From assembly GCF_964355755.1 (NCBI RefSeq), contig NC_092678.1:6296922-6360921 (forward strand): 64,000 nucleotides of DNA, written 5' to 3'. Under the pieces are notes generated by a model, which was not told where the DNA came from, ran no database searches, and was given only the letters and a program-made list of their open reading frames with translations. This document shows positions 35,501 to 45,229 of the stretch, piece after piece. The position numbers and the translations under genes are program-made. The DNA comes from Antedon mediterranea (Eukaryota > Echinodermata > Crinoidea > Comatulida > Antedonidae). How positions within the stretch are numbered: the stretch's first letter is position 1; each line of letters begins with the position of its first letter.

Positions 35501-38500
35501 TGTTAGACCGTTCGTCTGAAACTCTTAATGTGTCATATTGTTGACGACTAAATTACATTTTATAATCGTTCTTTAAGTACAAATATGTCATTTCACATTC
35601 ACTTACTCACATAAAGCAGTTGTCGAACAATTGAAACGAATACATAAAAGTGGTACAAATCGCGTTAAAACGTCATGATGACGTTGATATGACGAAGTTC
35701 TTATTATTTATTTTTTTTAAACCAGGGTAGGTACAGTGCACAGTAAATTGCTTAAATAAATATGTTAATTGATTTTAAAAAAAATTGAAATTTTATAAGG
35801 GGATTGAAGTCAAATCCAAATTGATTTGCCCTGATTTTCCGGGTTTACCAAAGCTCTGTCTACACTATCAAACTTTATGTGACAAATTAATTAATTGATT
35901 GACAACACCACATTCCTAATACAGAATATTGTCTAACATACAATCTAACAATCTAACAATCTAACAATCTAACTATACATAATAGTTGACGCACACTTTT
36001 AAAGATATATTGTCCCCCTAAAAAAATATTTTTTTTAAATTTTGTTGTTGAATATGTTATTTTAATGTCGCATGCCTAATAGTTATTCACTCTCACAAAA
36101 AATTGGGTCTGAAAAAAATTTATTTACCTGAGAAAAATGTAATTTAAAGCAAAAAATTGTCAAATTGTCTGGAAGACAATGAGTTTTTGGGTAATTTAAC
36201 TGTTTATTTGTCTTTATATAGGTAAAATAATTTTTTCCCCCGTTTTTTTTCTTATGGAAGTGAACAACTTCATTAAAACTGCAAAATGGCCTATTCAAAG
36301 TCCGATTTTAAAAATCTTAATTTTTCATGATTTTGGGGGACAATACATCTTTAATGAGTAGGCTATAATTTATCATTATCTGTCTACACTATCTAATTTT
36401 ATGTGACAAAACAAATGTGATGTACCCTTATAATGGACATAATGATGTCATATAACTACCATATTTGGTCATATTACTACCATATTTGGGCACATCACAC
36501 TTTTTGTGTCAAACTAGTTTACAATTATGTAGAACCTTCCTTTGAAACATCCCTATTCAGGGACACCCCTAAGGAGACACGTTTCTCAGAAACGAAAGAT
36601 GGGAAAATATCACAGGGTCATAGGGTCAACCTCTATTTACAGGCAACATCCTTCGTGGTTTTCTATGTATTTGTTAATTAGAGTATACTGAAGGTGTGCG
36701 AACAGACAAAGTCTACCGAATGTTGGCAATGTTTTTTTTTAACGAAACAACCGCATTATTTTTTTCCTATAGGCCTAAATAGAATAGGGGAAAAAATGAT
36801 GCCGCCCGGCCATTATACCATTTTGTTGGTGGTGACATAAACACGATATAGGTCCCGTTTCTATTTTGTAAACATTTAAGGTATTTGTGGTATGAATATG
36901 ATGGTATGGTGATGAAATCATGGGGGAATATATAATTTGTTCCCATAGATTTCTGGAAAATGGAAAAAAGATAATGCCGCCCGGCCATTATACCATTTCT
37001 GTTGGTGGTGGCATAGACACGATATAGGTCCCATTTATATATTTCGAAACATCTTCTAAACAATGATAGTTTGGTGGTGAAATCATGGATAAATAAAATT
37101 ACAAAGTTAGCATAATTCTGTAATCCACCATAAAGGCAAATTTACACAAATTTATACAAATACCATAAAAATGTTGATTCTTATGACCATGTACACAAAA
37201 CGCGGGGAGTGGACGGGCGGTCTCTGCTTATTTCAAATACTAAAAGGGGTGATCCATTTAATGCCATGGAGGAAGCTGACCCCCGAGGGGCTCCATTATC
37301 ATTATTACATAATATAAAACAAGGTGCCGCATGCATCTGTAACAATTAAGGTTACATAAAAAAGAAGTTATATAAAATAATTAATAATTTTTATCAGGCC
37401 TATCAAATTTTCATTCGTTAGTTCTTATTTTCTCATTTAATGTATTTAACATTTAAAATGTGCCTAAAGTTATTTTCACAGGAATGAATATTACCTGTTT
37501 TGAATGTATGTATGCGTCGCAACAATACAAAATAGGCCTAAATTTTATAATAGGCGTATCTTTCTTTAAAGATATATTTTTCCCCTGAAATCATAATGTC
37601 ATAATATAGTTTTCACTTTTGATTTTTCACTTGAATCGAAAAAAGATATATATTTACCTGAATAAAATGTAATTTAAAGCAAAAAATAATTGTCTCAGAC
37701 AATGAGTTTTTGGTTAAAATTAACCGTTTATTTTATCTTTTTTATAAGTGAAATAATAATTATTTTTGGGGGTTTTTTATTCTACAGAAGTGAATAACTT
37801 AATTAAATGTGAAAAATGAACTTAATGTTTTCATGTTTTTTTTAATTATTTTGATAAAATGTCTTTGAATGCGCCGCAATGTACTGAATACTTAAACGGA
37901 CTTAAATGAAAAATAGGCCTAACGTATATGTTTTCACATGAATGATGACTATTTTATTTATTATTTATTTTTATAAAATGTATTTGAATACTGGATTGTT
38001 ATTTTACCGTTTGTTGTTTTACCGTTTGTTGCGTACATTGCGATGATGGTGAGCAATTAATTGTCTGTTGATCTTTTAAATGTTTTTTTTTATGGTATTC
38101 AATGTTATATTTTTGTACGTGAATAATAAAGAAAGCTTACAAAAATCATGGTGGAAGAATTATTTAGATAAACATTATATTATTATACAGTACTGTATAT
38201 AATTCCTATGCTCATATATTTATTTATTTATTTACATTTATTTACTCAGGGTGGCCCAAACAGTTAAAAACTGGTTTCCATTGGGGCCCTGCATTTTACG
38301 TACAAAAGCAATAGCACACAGTTAATAATGTATAACAATAAAAATATGGAAAAATGATCATCTTTATGTATCTCCCTGAATTACTATGTTTTTATTGTCT
38401 GTGTTTTAGACTGCTTATTATAGACATGTTTTGATTTATTTACAGATTGTATTAGGCCTCTGTACAAATTAGCAAATCTGTTTTAGTTCCGTTTTAGTGC

Positions 38501-39467
38501 GAAAATAAAGCAATTCTCCTGGAGTGCTGAATACGTTATTGAAATTTTGGCCTACTACTAATAATAATGATTTCAAACGAAACAGTTTTTTTATGTTGTT
38601 AATGTGGTAGGCCTATTTTCTGGTAATAATTTAATTTACTGTGGCCTATGACATAGTCTTAAACAAATTAACTCGACTATATCAATTTATATGATTTGTT
38701 TATCATTGTTATTACTATTACAAAATGTTTTAATAATGATTTTTTCAAATTCTACAAACAAAATATTCTTTTTCATTTTGTTTATTTCAGTTTTTAATTT
38801 TTAATTTTAGTTTAGTTTCCCTTGAACATGGGTTTAGTATTCAAGTTAGTTTAATCACGTCCAAGTTTAATCACTTCCAAAATTAATTAATATTGGCCTA
38901 TATAAACATTTTACTGTACACAATTATTTACGGCTTTTATCGAAGAAGAAGAATTACAATTACATTCGATAACTCCAAAAATAAAATTGCGTATAACGTA
39001 AATGTCAGGATACAACAAATAATATTACGATAACGCGCGCAGAAGATAAAAAAAACGCCAGGATATACCCCTCTCAGGTCAAAACTGCATTAACATTAAT
39101 TTTGTAGCAAAAACAATATTACGATAACGCGCGCAGAAGATACGTAATTGCGTATATAATTCGTTACTCGATGGACTTACAGACCGACCAGAACAAATGG
39201 TACGAATTCAATTTATTAAAGCTTTATAAAAAATTATTAAAAACTCGTCAATTTGATTTAATGTCATTAACAATTCGTTACCCGATGGACTTACAGACCG
39301 ACCAGAAAAAATGGTACATAATGCATGCATGTCGGTCACTGCTGCAGCAGGATAGACCGTTACTCAATTATTTTGATTTTTATCGTGAACTCATCAATTT
39401 GAGTTATTTTCATTAACAAAATATATATAATTATTTTTCTTTTTGATGTCTTACCTGTATGCGGCAT
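29069..39467 (-). CDS. Poxn: Pox neuro-type paired-box transcription factor
   Basis: Five exons on the minus strand, 39455-39467, 32652-32872, 31465-31644, 30800-31043 and 29069-29568, join in frame to a 385-residue protein. Residues 5-131 are a full paired domain: the PAI half ([40 protein letters not shown]) and the RED half ([37 protein letters not shown]). Pax proteins bind DNA through these two helix-turn-helix units in the nucleus. [14 protein letters not shown] at the start, [36 protein letters not shown] and LLQERVCD are the residues that mark Pox neuro rather than Pax2/5/8. No octapeptide and no homeodomain, whole or partial, is present in exons 4-5, as expected for Poxn. Pox neuro specifies sensory-organ and neuronal fates in flies and is lost in vertebrates. 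Start choice is fixed by the exon-1 splice and the MPHTG match. Confidence 0.92.
29810..29945. mobile_element. MITE family B copy in Poxn intron 4
   Basis: AAGCTTAGTTCACTCTACAA then GGACGCCGTAAGCGCATGCA; internal CATCGCGTCGTGATTGGTCA and TACATCCTTGCGTTTCG. Confidence 0.75.
30800..31043 (-). CDS. Poxn: Poxn exon 4 (basic/acidic region)
   Basis: Acceptor TTTATGTACAG, 244 bases, donor AGAG|GTATTG; residues 139-219. Pro/Thr-rich at first, then a basic cluster KRKLK (192-196), which could be a nuclear-localisation signal, and an acidic run DNDDDDDE (200-207). No octapeptide or homeodomain. Confidence 0.85.
31465..31644 (-). CDS. Poxn: Poxn exon 3 (RED subdomain)
   Basis: Acceptor TTATTTACAG, exactly 60 codons (residues 79-138), donor AAG|GTAAGT. 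Encodes [20 protein letters not shown] and [20 protein letters not shown], then [14 protein letters not shown]. The K|VATP junction is the usual intron site within paired domains. An opposite-strand frame is a shadow. Confidence 0.95.
31893..31995. mobile_element. MITE family B copy
   Basis: GTTTGGTTACCACTTTGACG then CAATGTAATGACGTAAGCGC; core TTTTGATCAATCGCCTCATG / ATTGGTCAATTACTTGCG. Directly abuts the next copy. Confidence 0.75.
31996..32150. mobile_element. MITE family B copy, near intact
   Basis: AAGCTTGGTTCCCACTAGAG then GACGCAACGCAAGGACATAG; core GAGTTGACCAATCACACGCG / GCTCGTGATTAGTCAA; right end TTGCGTCATAGTGGCAAACA then AGCTTTA. In Poxn intron 2, head to tail with the copy before it. 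Confidence 0.85.
32652..32872 (-). CDS. Poxn: Poxn exon 2 (PAI subdomain)
   Basis: Acceptor TCTTCTAG, 221 bases, donor AAG|GTTGGT. Encodes residues 6-78, the N-terminal beta hairpin and three helices of the paired domain, ending [13 protein letters not shown]. Confidence 0.95.
33000..33440. other. Poxn intron 1: TATA(G/T)A-rich stretch
   Basis: A run of loosely repeated TATAGA/TCTATA words (e.g. TTATAGAGTT, CTCTATATCGATG). No element or exon recognised. Confidence 0.5.
34425..34512. mobile_element. MITE family C copy, partial
   Basis: CCTATGATACAGACGTCATG then TGATACAAATGTGACACTGT and ATTGCAGAATTTGAC, matching the copy at 10264-10420; only one arm is well kept. Confidence 0.6.
34552..34803. 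repeat. Tandem duplication, unit about 120 bp
   Basis: Two copies of a segment containing GCATAAAGTATGGGGCGCCA, TAATCAGCAAAAGTATAC and GGCGCC..GTTGAGCTACCGT, ending ACTAATTC. Copies differ at about one base in ten. Confidence 0.88.
35849..35890. mobile_element. MITE family A left-end fragment
   Basis: AAAGCTCTGTCTACACTATC then AAACTTTATGTGACAAAT; no right half follows. Confidence 0.85.
35936..35985. repeat. 11-bp tandem repeat
   Basis: AATCTAACAAT-type units, about four copies. Confidence 0.85.
35999..36356. mobile_element. MITE family D copy (ends TTAAAGATATATTGTCCCCC)
   Basis: TTAAAGATATATTGTCCCCC at 35999-36018 is inverted at 36335-36354 (GGGGGACAATACATCTTTAA). The interior (TTTACCTGAGAAAAATGTAA, AGACAATGAGTTTTTGGGTA) recurs at 37563-37850. 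Confidence 0.8.
36379..36532. mobile_element. MITE family A copy
   Basis: CTGTCTACACTATCTAATTT at the left; core CCTTATAATGGACA and CATATTTGGGCACATCAC; right end CAAACTAGTTTACAATTATG is worn. Confidence 0.75.
36790..37065. repeat. Tandem duplication, unit about 175 bp
   Basis: ATGCCGCCCGGCCATTATAC, then GTTGGTGGTG and ACACGATATAGGTCCC, occurs at 36798 and 36973. The reverse-strand open frame of 98 codons reflects the duplication. Confidence 0.9.
37563..37850. mobile_element. MITE family D copy, worn
   Basis: TTTAAAGATATATTTTTCCC at the left; TTTACCTGAATAAAATGTAA then TTTAAAGCAAAAAATAATTG and CAGACAATGAGTTTTTGG match the copy at 35999. The right end is not clear. Confidence 0.65.
38217..38300 (-). 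mobile_element. LINE/SINE 3' tail fragment
   Basis: T-rich run ATTTATTTATTTATTTACAT then ACTCAGGGTGGCC ... AAAACTGGTTTCC ... GGGGCCCTG. The same arrangement (ACTGGGTAACC ... AAAGACTGGTCTCC ... GGACCCAG) forms the tail of the SINE at 40899, so this is probably the shared 3' end of a LINE and its SINE. Confidence 0.5.
39015..39320. repeat. Interleaved short duplications upstream of Poxn exon 1
   Basis: AATATTACGATAACGCGCGC then AGAAGATA occurs at about 39021 and 39115; AATTCGTTAC(T/C)CGATGGAC then TTACAGACCGACCAGAA occurs at about 39159 and 39271. They lie inside Poxn intron 1, just 3' of exon 1 on the gene strand. Confidence 0.85.
39455..39467 (-). CDS. Poxn: Poxn coding exon 1 (start codon, MPHT-G)
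   Basis: Thirteen coding bases: ATG CCG CAT ACA G, then the donor GTAAGA. Joined to exon 2 (GT CAG GCC ...) it reads [15 protein letters not shown] tiny first coding exon before the paired domain is common in Pax genes. The 5' UTR continues to higher coordinates. Intron 1 is 6.6 kb. Confidence 0.85.
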
Positions 39468-40030
39468 TATTTGTTTTTCTTTATACGCGTTGTCACCTTC
39501 CAATCAAACAGAAGTTGTTGAAACTGTAGCCAAAACCCACACGACAACTTTCCTATTCGCACGCAGAGTCGTGAAAAGCCGGAGATTCACTGGCTTGTGT
39601 CTTGACGTCAAATGACATGAAATCCAGATTGATCGTTTTAGTTTTGTCCCCGATTTGCCTATTAAAAGCGATAACGATTCGCTGAGGTGTTGGACGCCAC
39701 TTACACTGCAAACAGATCGAACGTCTGATCAACCGAGCGTGTAGCGAGTAACAGGCGTATTACCCGAATTTGTCATTCCCAATCCAAAATTGATACCGCC
39801 ATAGAAACAAAACACCTGCGTATTCTTGGTTACCATAGCGATCAAAGCATTCTCCCCTTAGCGCGGAAATTGCGAGGAAGTTTACCGTAGCAGGCGTAGC
39901 GTGAAGCAACCATCAGAACGTGCATCGGAAGGCCGACAAATAAATTGTTTTTCATTACTATACGTCTCTTGTCGCTAAACTGTGTTCGCAGCGCATAGTG
40001 TGACGGCCTGGGCAGGTGTTTCTCTAGTCT
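39468..40030 (-). promoter_or_regulatory. Poxn 5' UTR and CpG-richer upstream region
   Basis: CpG dinucleotides are more frequent here than in the surrounding DNA (e.g. CGAGCGTGTAGCGAG, CCTTAGCGCGGAAATTGCG, GCAGGCGTAGCGTG). This fits a Poxn promoter on the minus strand, but no transcription start or factor site can be fixed. A reverse-strand open frame of 63 codons within it has no recognised product. Confidence 0.4.
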
Positions 40031-40359
40031 CATGTACCTAGGCCATTGTCCTTCGATACAGGCCTAACAGTTTTAGATAATAGCATGTTAAAAAATCTTA
40101 ACTACTTTGAATTAATATGGACGACTAAGAACATGAACAATTCATGCATGGTCATAATTATAGCAAAGCTAATCCGTCTGTGTCAGTTTTTCTACATTGA
40201 TCATTTCACATTGAAGCTGACTTTAACTCTTTCAATAATACGAGAAGAAAAAAGATTTAACGTATTAGGCCGTTTAAATGTTTAAATAAAACGTAAGGTA
40301 ATGAATAACAAAGTATGCTGCTTATGCACAAAAATAATAACCGATTATTTTTGTTTTTA

Positions 40360-40475
40360 AAGCTCTATCTACACTATCAAACTGGTGTCCAAATAGCCCA
40401 AATATGATAGTGATGACATCATCATGTCCATATAAGGGCACATCATATAAAGTTAGATAGTGTAGACAGAGCTTA
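40360..40475. mobile_element. MITE family A copy, short
   Basis: TAAAGCTCTATCTACACTAT at the left, GATAGTGTAGACAGAGCTTA at the right; TAA on both sides. Confidence 0.85.
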
Positions 40476-40898
40476 AGTGAATGATAAATTATACTCATTA
40501 AAAGTGTGCATCAACTATTGTATGTTATATAATATTTAATAATTTTGTATTATGAATCTGGTGTTGTTAATAAATTAATTCATTCATAATTAATAATTTA
40601 TTAATTAGACTCGTAAAATATTTATAATACGTCGATCTAGCGCTTAATGTACAAGCCTCTAAGCGCTTCACATGGAGAGTAAAGTTATATCCGCGCCGAA
40701 CGCAACGTGCGCCACGTATGTTAAAATACGTGCGCAAATTTTATATGTTGACCTGAAGTATAATTGTTAACATTAGGTAATAGAGCATATGTATATTACA
40801 AGGTCAAACATCGAACGTTTGTTTTTAATTGCATCTTGATGTATTTCCAAATGAAATTTTGCTTTGTTATAGGCCTATACTTTGAAATTGATTGATTG

Positions 40899-41208
40899 AA
40901 ATTTATATTTATACTGGGTAACCTCTTCAGTCAAAGACTGGTCTCCCAGAGGACCCAGTTGGTGATCACTGGCTGTGATGTACTAATACACCGGGGTAAT
41001 CCCCTACTCGTCTCGAAAGATGTACTAGGTTCTTTAAAGGGCACACGAGCTAGATGTGTACACTGGACCTACAGTTTATAGTCCTTTATCCGAGAAGACT
41101 CGTTCTACCACCAGAACCATGGAGTGAGTGAGCTTAGAAACCCCTGCCGATGTTATGACTACGTAATTACGGTTCCACTGTCTTAACCGCTCGGCCACTC
41201 ACTCACTT
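40899..41208 (-). mobile_element. tRNA-derived SINE (family S1), minus-strand copy
   Basis: On the minus strand: AGTGAGTGAGTGGCCGAGCG (box A region), ACATCGGCAGGGGTTTCTAA (box B worn), CATGGTTCTGGTGGTAGAAC, GGTCCAGTGTACACAT, AAAGAACCTAGTACATC. After CACAGCCAGTGATCACC the tail differs from the copy at 17251 and instead ends CTGGGTCCTCTGGGAGACCA ... AACCCAGTATAAATATAAAT. Confidence 0.85.
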
Positions 41209-42174
41209 AGATTTGCATTATTAAGTACAGTAATTATGTTTAACACCAGAAATAACAACATAAATAAACACATTTTAGGTTTTGCATAGAACGCCATTAA
41301 AATAAACAATAGACCTATTCGTAGTGTAGGCCTACTGACAATCACCTATTATCTCAATCAATGACGTAATGAGTCGAAGAACACAACATGTGCATTAAGT
41401 GAAAACTTTTCAAAACGTAGAGGTCGCTACAAATGAAAAGCAACAAGAGCGTAATTGAAGTCGCTGCGCTTGAGACTATTCCATTTTGTTGCAGGGGTAG
41501 TTTTGCTTACGAAATGAATACAATTAACTAACGATAAAAGAAAATACATGTGTGTCATGGCAGGCACTTTTGCAGAGCTGGCGTACGTATAGGTATAAAC
41601 AAATAAAAATATATAATATACATATAATCAATAAGTAATAATAATTTTTAATAATAATACTAATGTGTAGGCATAATAATATGGCTTTCTCAACACAAGT
41701 TTCAATCAATTTTAATTTTAAGTTTATGATTTAAGATAAATAACACTTTTGGTTTGGCCCTTCCATCTCTTATAATTTAATTATGCATGCGTGGTGAGTA
41801 CAGATGTACGATTATATTTAAACAATACTGTACTTGAGTGGATTTAAATGTCCTTTTGAGATCATAAATAATTTATGGCAGTTTTGTAGGTACAGGGTAC
41901 GGTAAAGTACAGTCCATTCGTCGCGCGCCTCGATTTTTTTCGTTACCATGTTGAAAATCGTGTTTGGCAACGCACATCGTATCATAGAAACGCATCCGCG
42001 TGCGCATATCAACTCGCGTACGAAATAGTAGATTCTGATTGAATAGCCGGCGGTTTTGTGTCATGGAAACTGTGTTTTGGCTAAATGAACAACTGCGTTT
42101 GTGAAAGACTTTATACCATAAAAATACTTCGAATTGTCAACACGTTCTGAATTTAGTACACAACAATAAGAAGA

Positions 42175-43161
42175 ATGTTTACCACTATGTTATTAATTAA
42201 CCGTTTTATGTCTGGAAAGCAAGTGAACAGGCTTGTGTAAGTAATAATATAAGAATAATTATGGCTTATTTTCGATTTTTTTTTTCGATAAAAATGTAGG
42301 CAATTGTATGCGTTGTGCTCTGCGCACTGTGGCTCTTTAAGATGGTTTCGCTTCGTTTATTTATTTATTCGATACAATAAGCCTATATTTCTAAAAAGCA
42401 ACAAAGAGATAAAAAATGCTTGGCAGGGACAGCTTAAGAAAAATATATCGCTGTAACTCATATGAGTTACGTATACCATTGTGATCTGATATGTGTTTTG
42501 TTGAAATAGATCAATCGAACCACCAAAGACCAAGCCGGCAGAACCGATGGCTCCTTACACATTATACGTATTAAAGAAAAACCTTAAAAAGTGCCCAGCT
42601 GTGGAGACCAACAACTCCTTCTGTGTGTTCGCCAAAGCTCAATGGCCTTGGATGTCAGCTCTTTGCTATCATCCGAACGTCAGTTCCGTAGAAGGCACTA
42701 ATGACGGGCTTGCAGCTCATGTAGATCTACTCAAAGACCAAAAAGACTACCTCGCCTCTAAGCCTAAAGAATTAGCAAACATGGCAAAGGAACACGAAGA
42801 GCATCTGGCTAAAAGAGATGTTCTTCAAGGACAGAATGCTGCTTTAGAAGCTGTGTTGAATCTGATGGACCATGCTATGGAGAAAAAGAAATCCGCCATC
42901 GAATGTGAAGAAAAACGGATTGCTAATATTGCCAAAGAGCTCATGCTAACAGCTGGTAAAAGAGACACTGCTAAATATGTATTGGACAACTTCAAGAAGC
43001 AGTTGGAGTCCTTCGAGAAATACTTCGAAGAAAAGAAGGAAGAATACCAGAAAGCGATGGCAGCACTTGATGAAAAGGTGGATGGTCTATTCGAGGAAGA
43101 TAAGACACAACTCCACCGCAGTTACTCCTCAAACTCTTCTGATCTTCCGAACCTTCAATAA
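42175..43161 (+). CDS. Coiled-coil protein with HMG-box-like start (SMARCE1/HMG20-like order)
   Basis: Exon 2 (42510-43161) is a long clean frame; exon 1 (42175-42236, donor CTTGT|GTAAGT, acceptor TTGAAATAG) joins in frame to give 237 residues. Residues 25-73 resemble an HMG box: PPK....P.APYTLYVLKK, then SFCVFAKAQWPWMSAL, close to the family pattern (P-Y--Y--K, then SF---AK-----W--M) but one residue short and with the third helix missing. HPNVSSVEG follows, then a charged coiled coil over about residues 85-225 (HEEHLAKRDVLQGQNAALEA, LDNFKKQLESFEKYFEEKKE), and a Ser/Asn-rich end. SMARCE1 (BAF57) and HMG20 proteins have HMG box followed by coiled coil in chromatin complexes; that link is tentative. 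Polyadenylation signal AATAAA at 43301. An overlapping +1-frame ORF near the end is a shadow. If exon 1 is wrong, ATG 42547 would give 204 residues. Confidence 0.7.
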
Positions 43162-43300
43162 TTAATTTAAAACATTCTGAGAATATTTTGACATAATTAT
43201 AATACTTTGATAGAACATTACCGATGCATCATTAACTTTTAACAGTCTTTCTTTTTAAATAATAATTCTCATACGAAAATAATTTTAATTGAAAATGTGC

Positions 43301-43306
43301 AATAAA
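43301..43306 (+). terminator. Polyadenylation signal AATAAA
   Basis: AATAAA 140 bases after the stop at 43159-43161, followed by a T-rich stretch; well placed for the gene at 42175. Confidence 0.6.
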
Positions 43307-43329
43307 TATTTTTTAAGTGGATTTATTTG

Positions 43330-44870
43330 TATGGTTTAGTTATTCTCTTCTCTCTAATCGTCTTTTAATCTGATGGCTTGGAGCATTTATCCTACTTCTT
43401 GTAGTCTCCCCCATCTTTATTTCTTTATAAAATAATCCTGATAATTACAGAAAAGGTAAGTACGCCCTCTTGGGATATTGGCGGATTGCTTAAAAACAGT
43501 GTAGAGAGTATAGAGTGAAACACGACGGGCACACGGCCGGCAGACAATTAATTTCTATAGGCCTCTCCTACTTCACGAACGAAAAGTTTAACTTTTGATT
43601 GTAAGTAAGTTTGTATGGCATAAATAACTGCGTAATACTTATTATTGTGGATTATTTAAAAAAAAAAAAGATAACGTTAAATGTATGCTTTTAAGGTCAC
43701 CTCAGGTTTCCACCAAGGCCTATTCTTGTAATTAATTTATACCATTATTCTTACCGCAATTCTCCTAATAATAATCCTCTCTAGGAGGCCTGTAGGCTGT
43801 AGAGTAGGAGTAGTAGGCCGTAGAGTAGTAGGCTGTGCGCCTGGGGGCTGAGCCCTACTCGCCTAACCCCCAGCCAGTAGGTATGAAGGGGAAATTAGCC
43901 TTCCCTATCCCACCAATACTGGCCTTTTAGTAGAGTTGTAGGCAGGATGCCCTAACCTGCTCAGACAAATGCGCCTAAAGGCCTAATAGCCTAGGCTAGT
44001 ACCCAAAAAATTGTTGTTTTTTTTCTGCTGTGGTTGGTATGGGAACTCAACACACACAGCATTGTTTTTTTCGGGTGGATTTACAACTCCCTGGATTTTT
44101 AGGACAAAATGGCAAGGATTTTTATTTTACTTTTTAGGGATGGGAGTTCGGCAGTTGAAAAAGGAGAGGTACAATACAGTCAAAATATTATTCAGTATTT
44201 ATTAATTCATGGTCAAACACAGTAAAATATGTACATGGTTTTAAATTTTCAAAATTATTTTTAGGCCTTCCATCTATCTGTGGCTTTTTCTCTCGCATCC
44301 ACATAAATGTTAAATACAAAATATTCATAAAACCATCATTTTTAATTATCTAACCTATAATTTTGAAGAAACATTACTTAGGCCAACATTTTATTAATTG
44401 ATTGGAGCATAAATTTACTATGTTTATAATGTGGGCTATTTTTTATATAGCCGGTGACGTCTATATATTTGGTGGAAAACTAAATATTGAGGCCGCTTTA
44501 TTTTGTATTATTACATAAAAGGTGCGCGCTATATTAAGTTATTAATACAAAGAGGACGCTACATTTAGCTACAAGTTATCACACACATTGGTCACTGAAA
44601 AAGTTGGCATATACTGTATAATAACTTAGTTATTAAATATTGTTTATCATCTTTGTGTTACTGTTAGGCATCATTGGAGCTCAGAATATACTGTATGAGA
44701 CATACTTGTTACAGTTATGCTCCCGTAAAGGATCACTTATTAAGCACTAATGACGTCCCACTAGACTGCAACATTTCTTAAGGTAGGCTTGAATTAAGTA
44801 GTTTAACATTAAACAATAATATCTTTAAAAAAAAATACATTAGGGATCATGTCTAAATTATTAAATTATT
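43330..44870. other. Intergenic: nothing recognised
   Basis: Contains a patch of TAGGCC/GTAGGCTGTAGAGTAG words (43785-43990), an imperfect short tandem theme. No exon or element supported. Confidence 0.55.
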
Positions 44871-44875
44871 CTTAA

Positions 44876-44995
44876 GGCCTGGTTCACACTAGGATGCAAT
44901 GCAAGTTTGACCCATCATATGATCATCTGAACTGTTGCTTGTGATTGGTCAACTTGTGTTGCCCCTACATTGTTGCGTTACGTTGAAATGCAATT
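44876..44995. mobile_element. MITE family B copy, worn
   Basis: AAGGCCTGGTTCACACTAGG then ATGCAATGCAAG; core TTGACCCATCATATGATCAT / GCTTGTGATTGGTCAACTTG; the right end is diverged. Confidence 0.7.
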
Positions 44996-45000
44996 TAATC

Positions 45001-45229
45001 ATTTGTCGTATTCGATTTAGACTTTCACCATTGAGTGCAGTTTTTCCGTTGAGTACTTCTTTAACAGAGTATTTTGAGCGTTGAGATTGTTCTTAACGAA
45101 AAAGCTTTCGTTGTCAACGTTTTCTATTCAAATGACTTTCTGTTGAGCACAAATTTACAATTCGAATACAAAAAGTACTCAACGAATCTTTACGTTGACA
45201 ACGAAAGTTCCCAATCGAATACGACAAAT
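45001..45229. mobile_element. Inverted-repeat element, 229 bp
   Basis: ATTTGTCGTATTCGATT at 45001-45017 is exactly inverted at 45213-45229. A second inverted pair inside (CTTTCGTTGTCAACGT near 45105, ACGTTGACAACGAAAG near 45192) gives a long stem-loop. ATC flanks both sides. An open frame of 67 codons inside is not convincing. Confidence 0.8.

Noticed and set aside
29069-39467. Pax2/5/8 or Pax4/6 assignment
   Set aside because: No octapeptide, no partial or full homeodomain, and diagnostic paired-domain residues and the MPHTG start fit Pox neuro.
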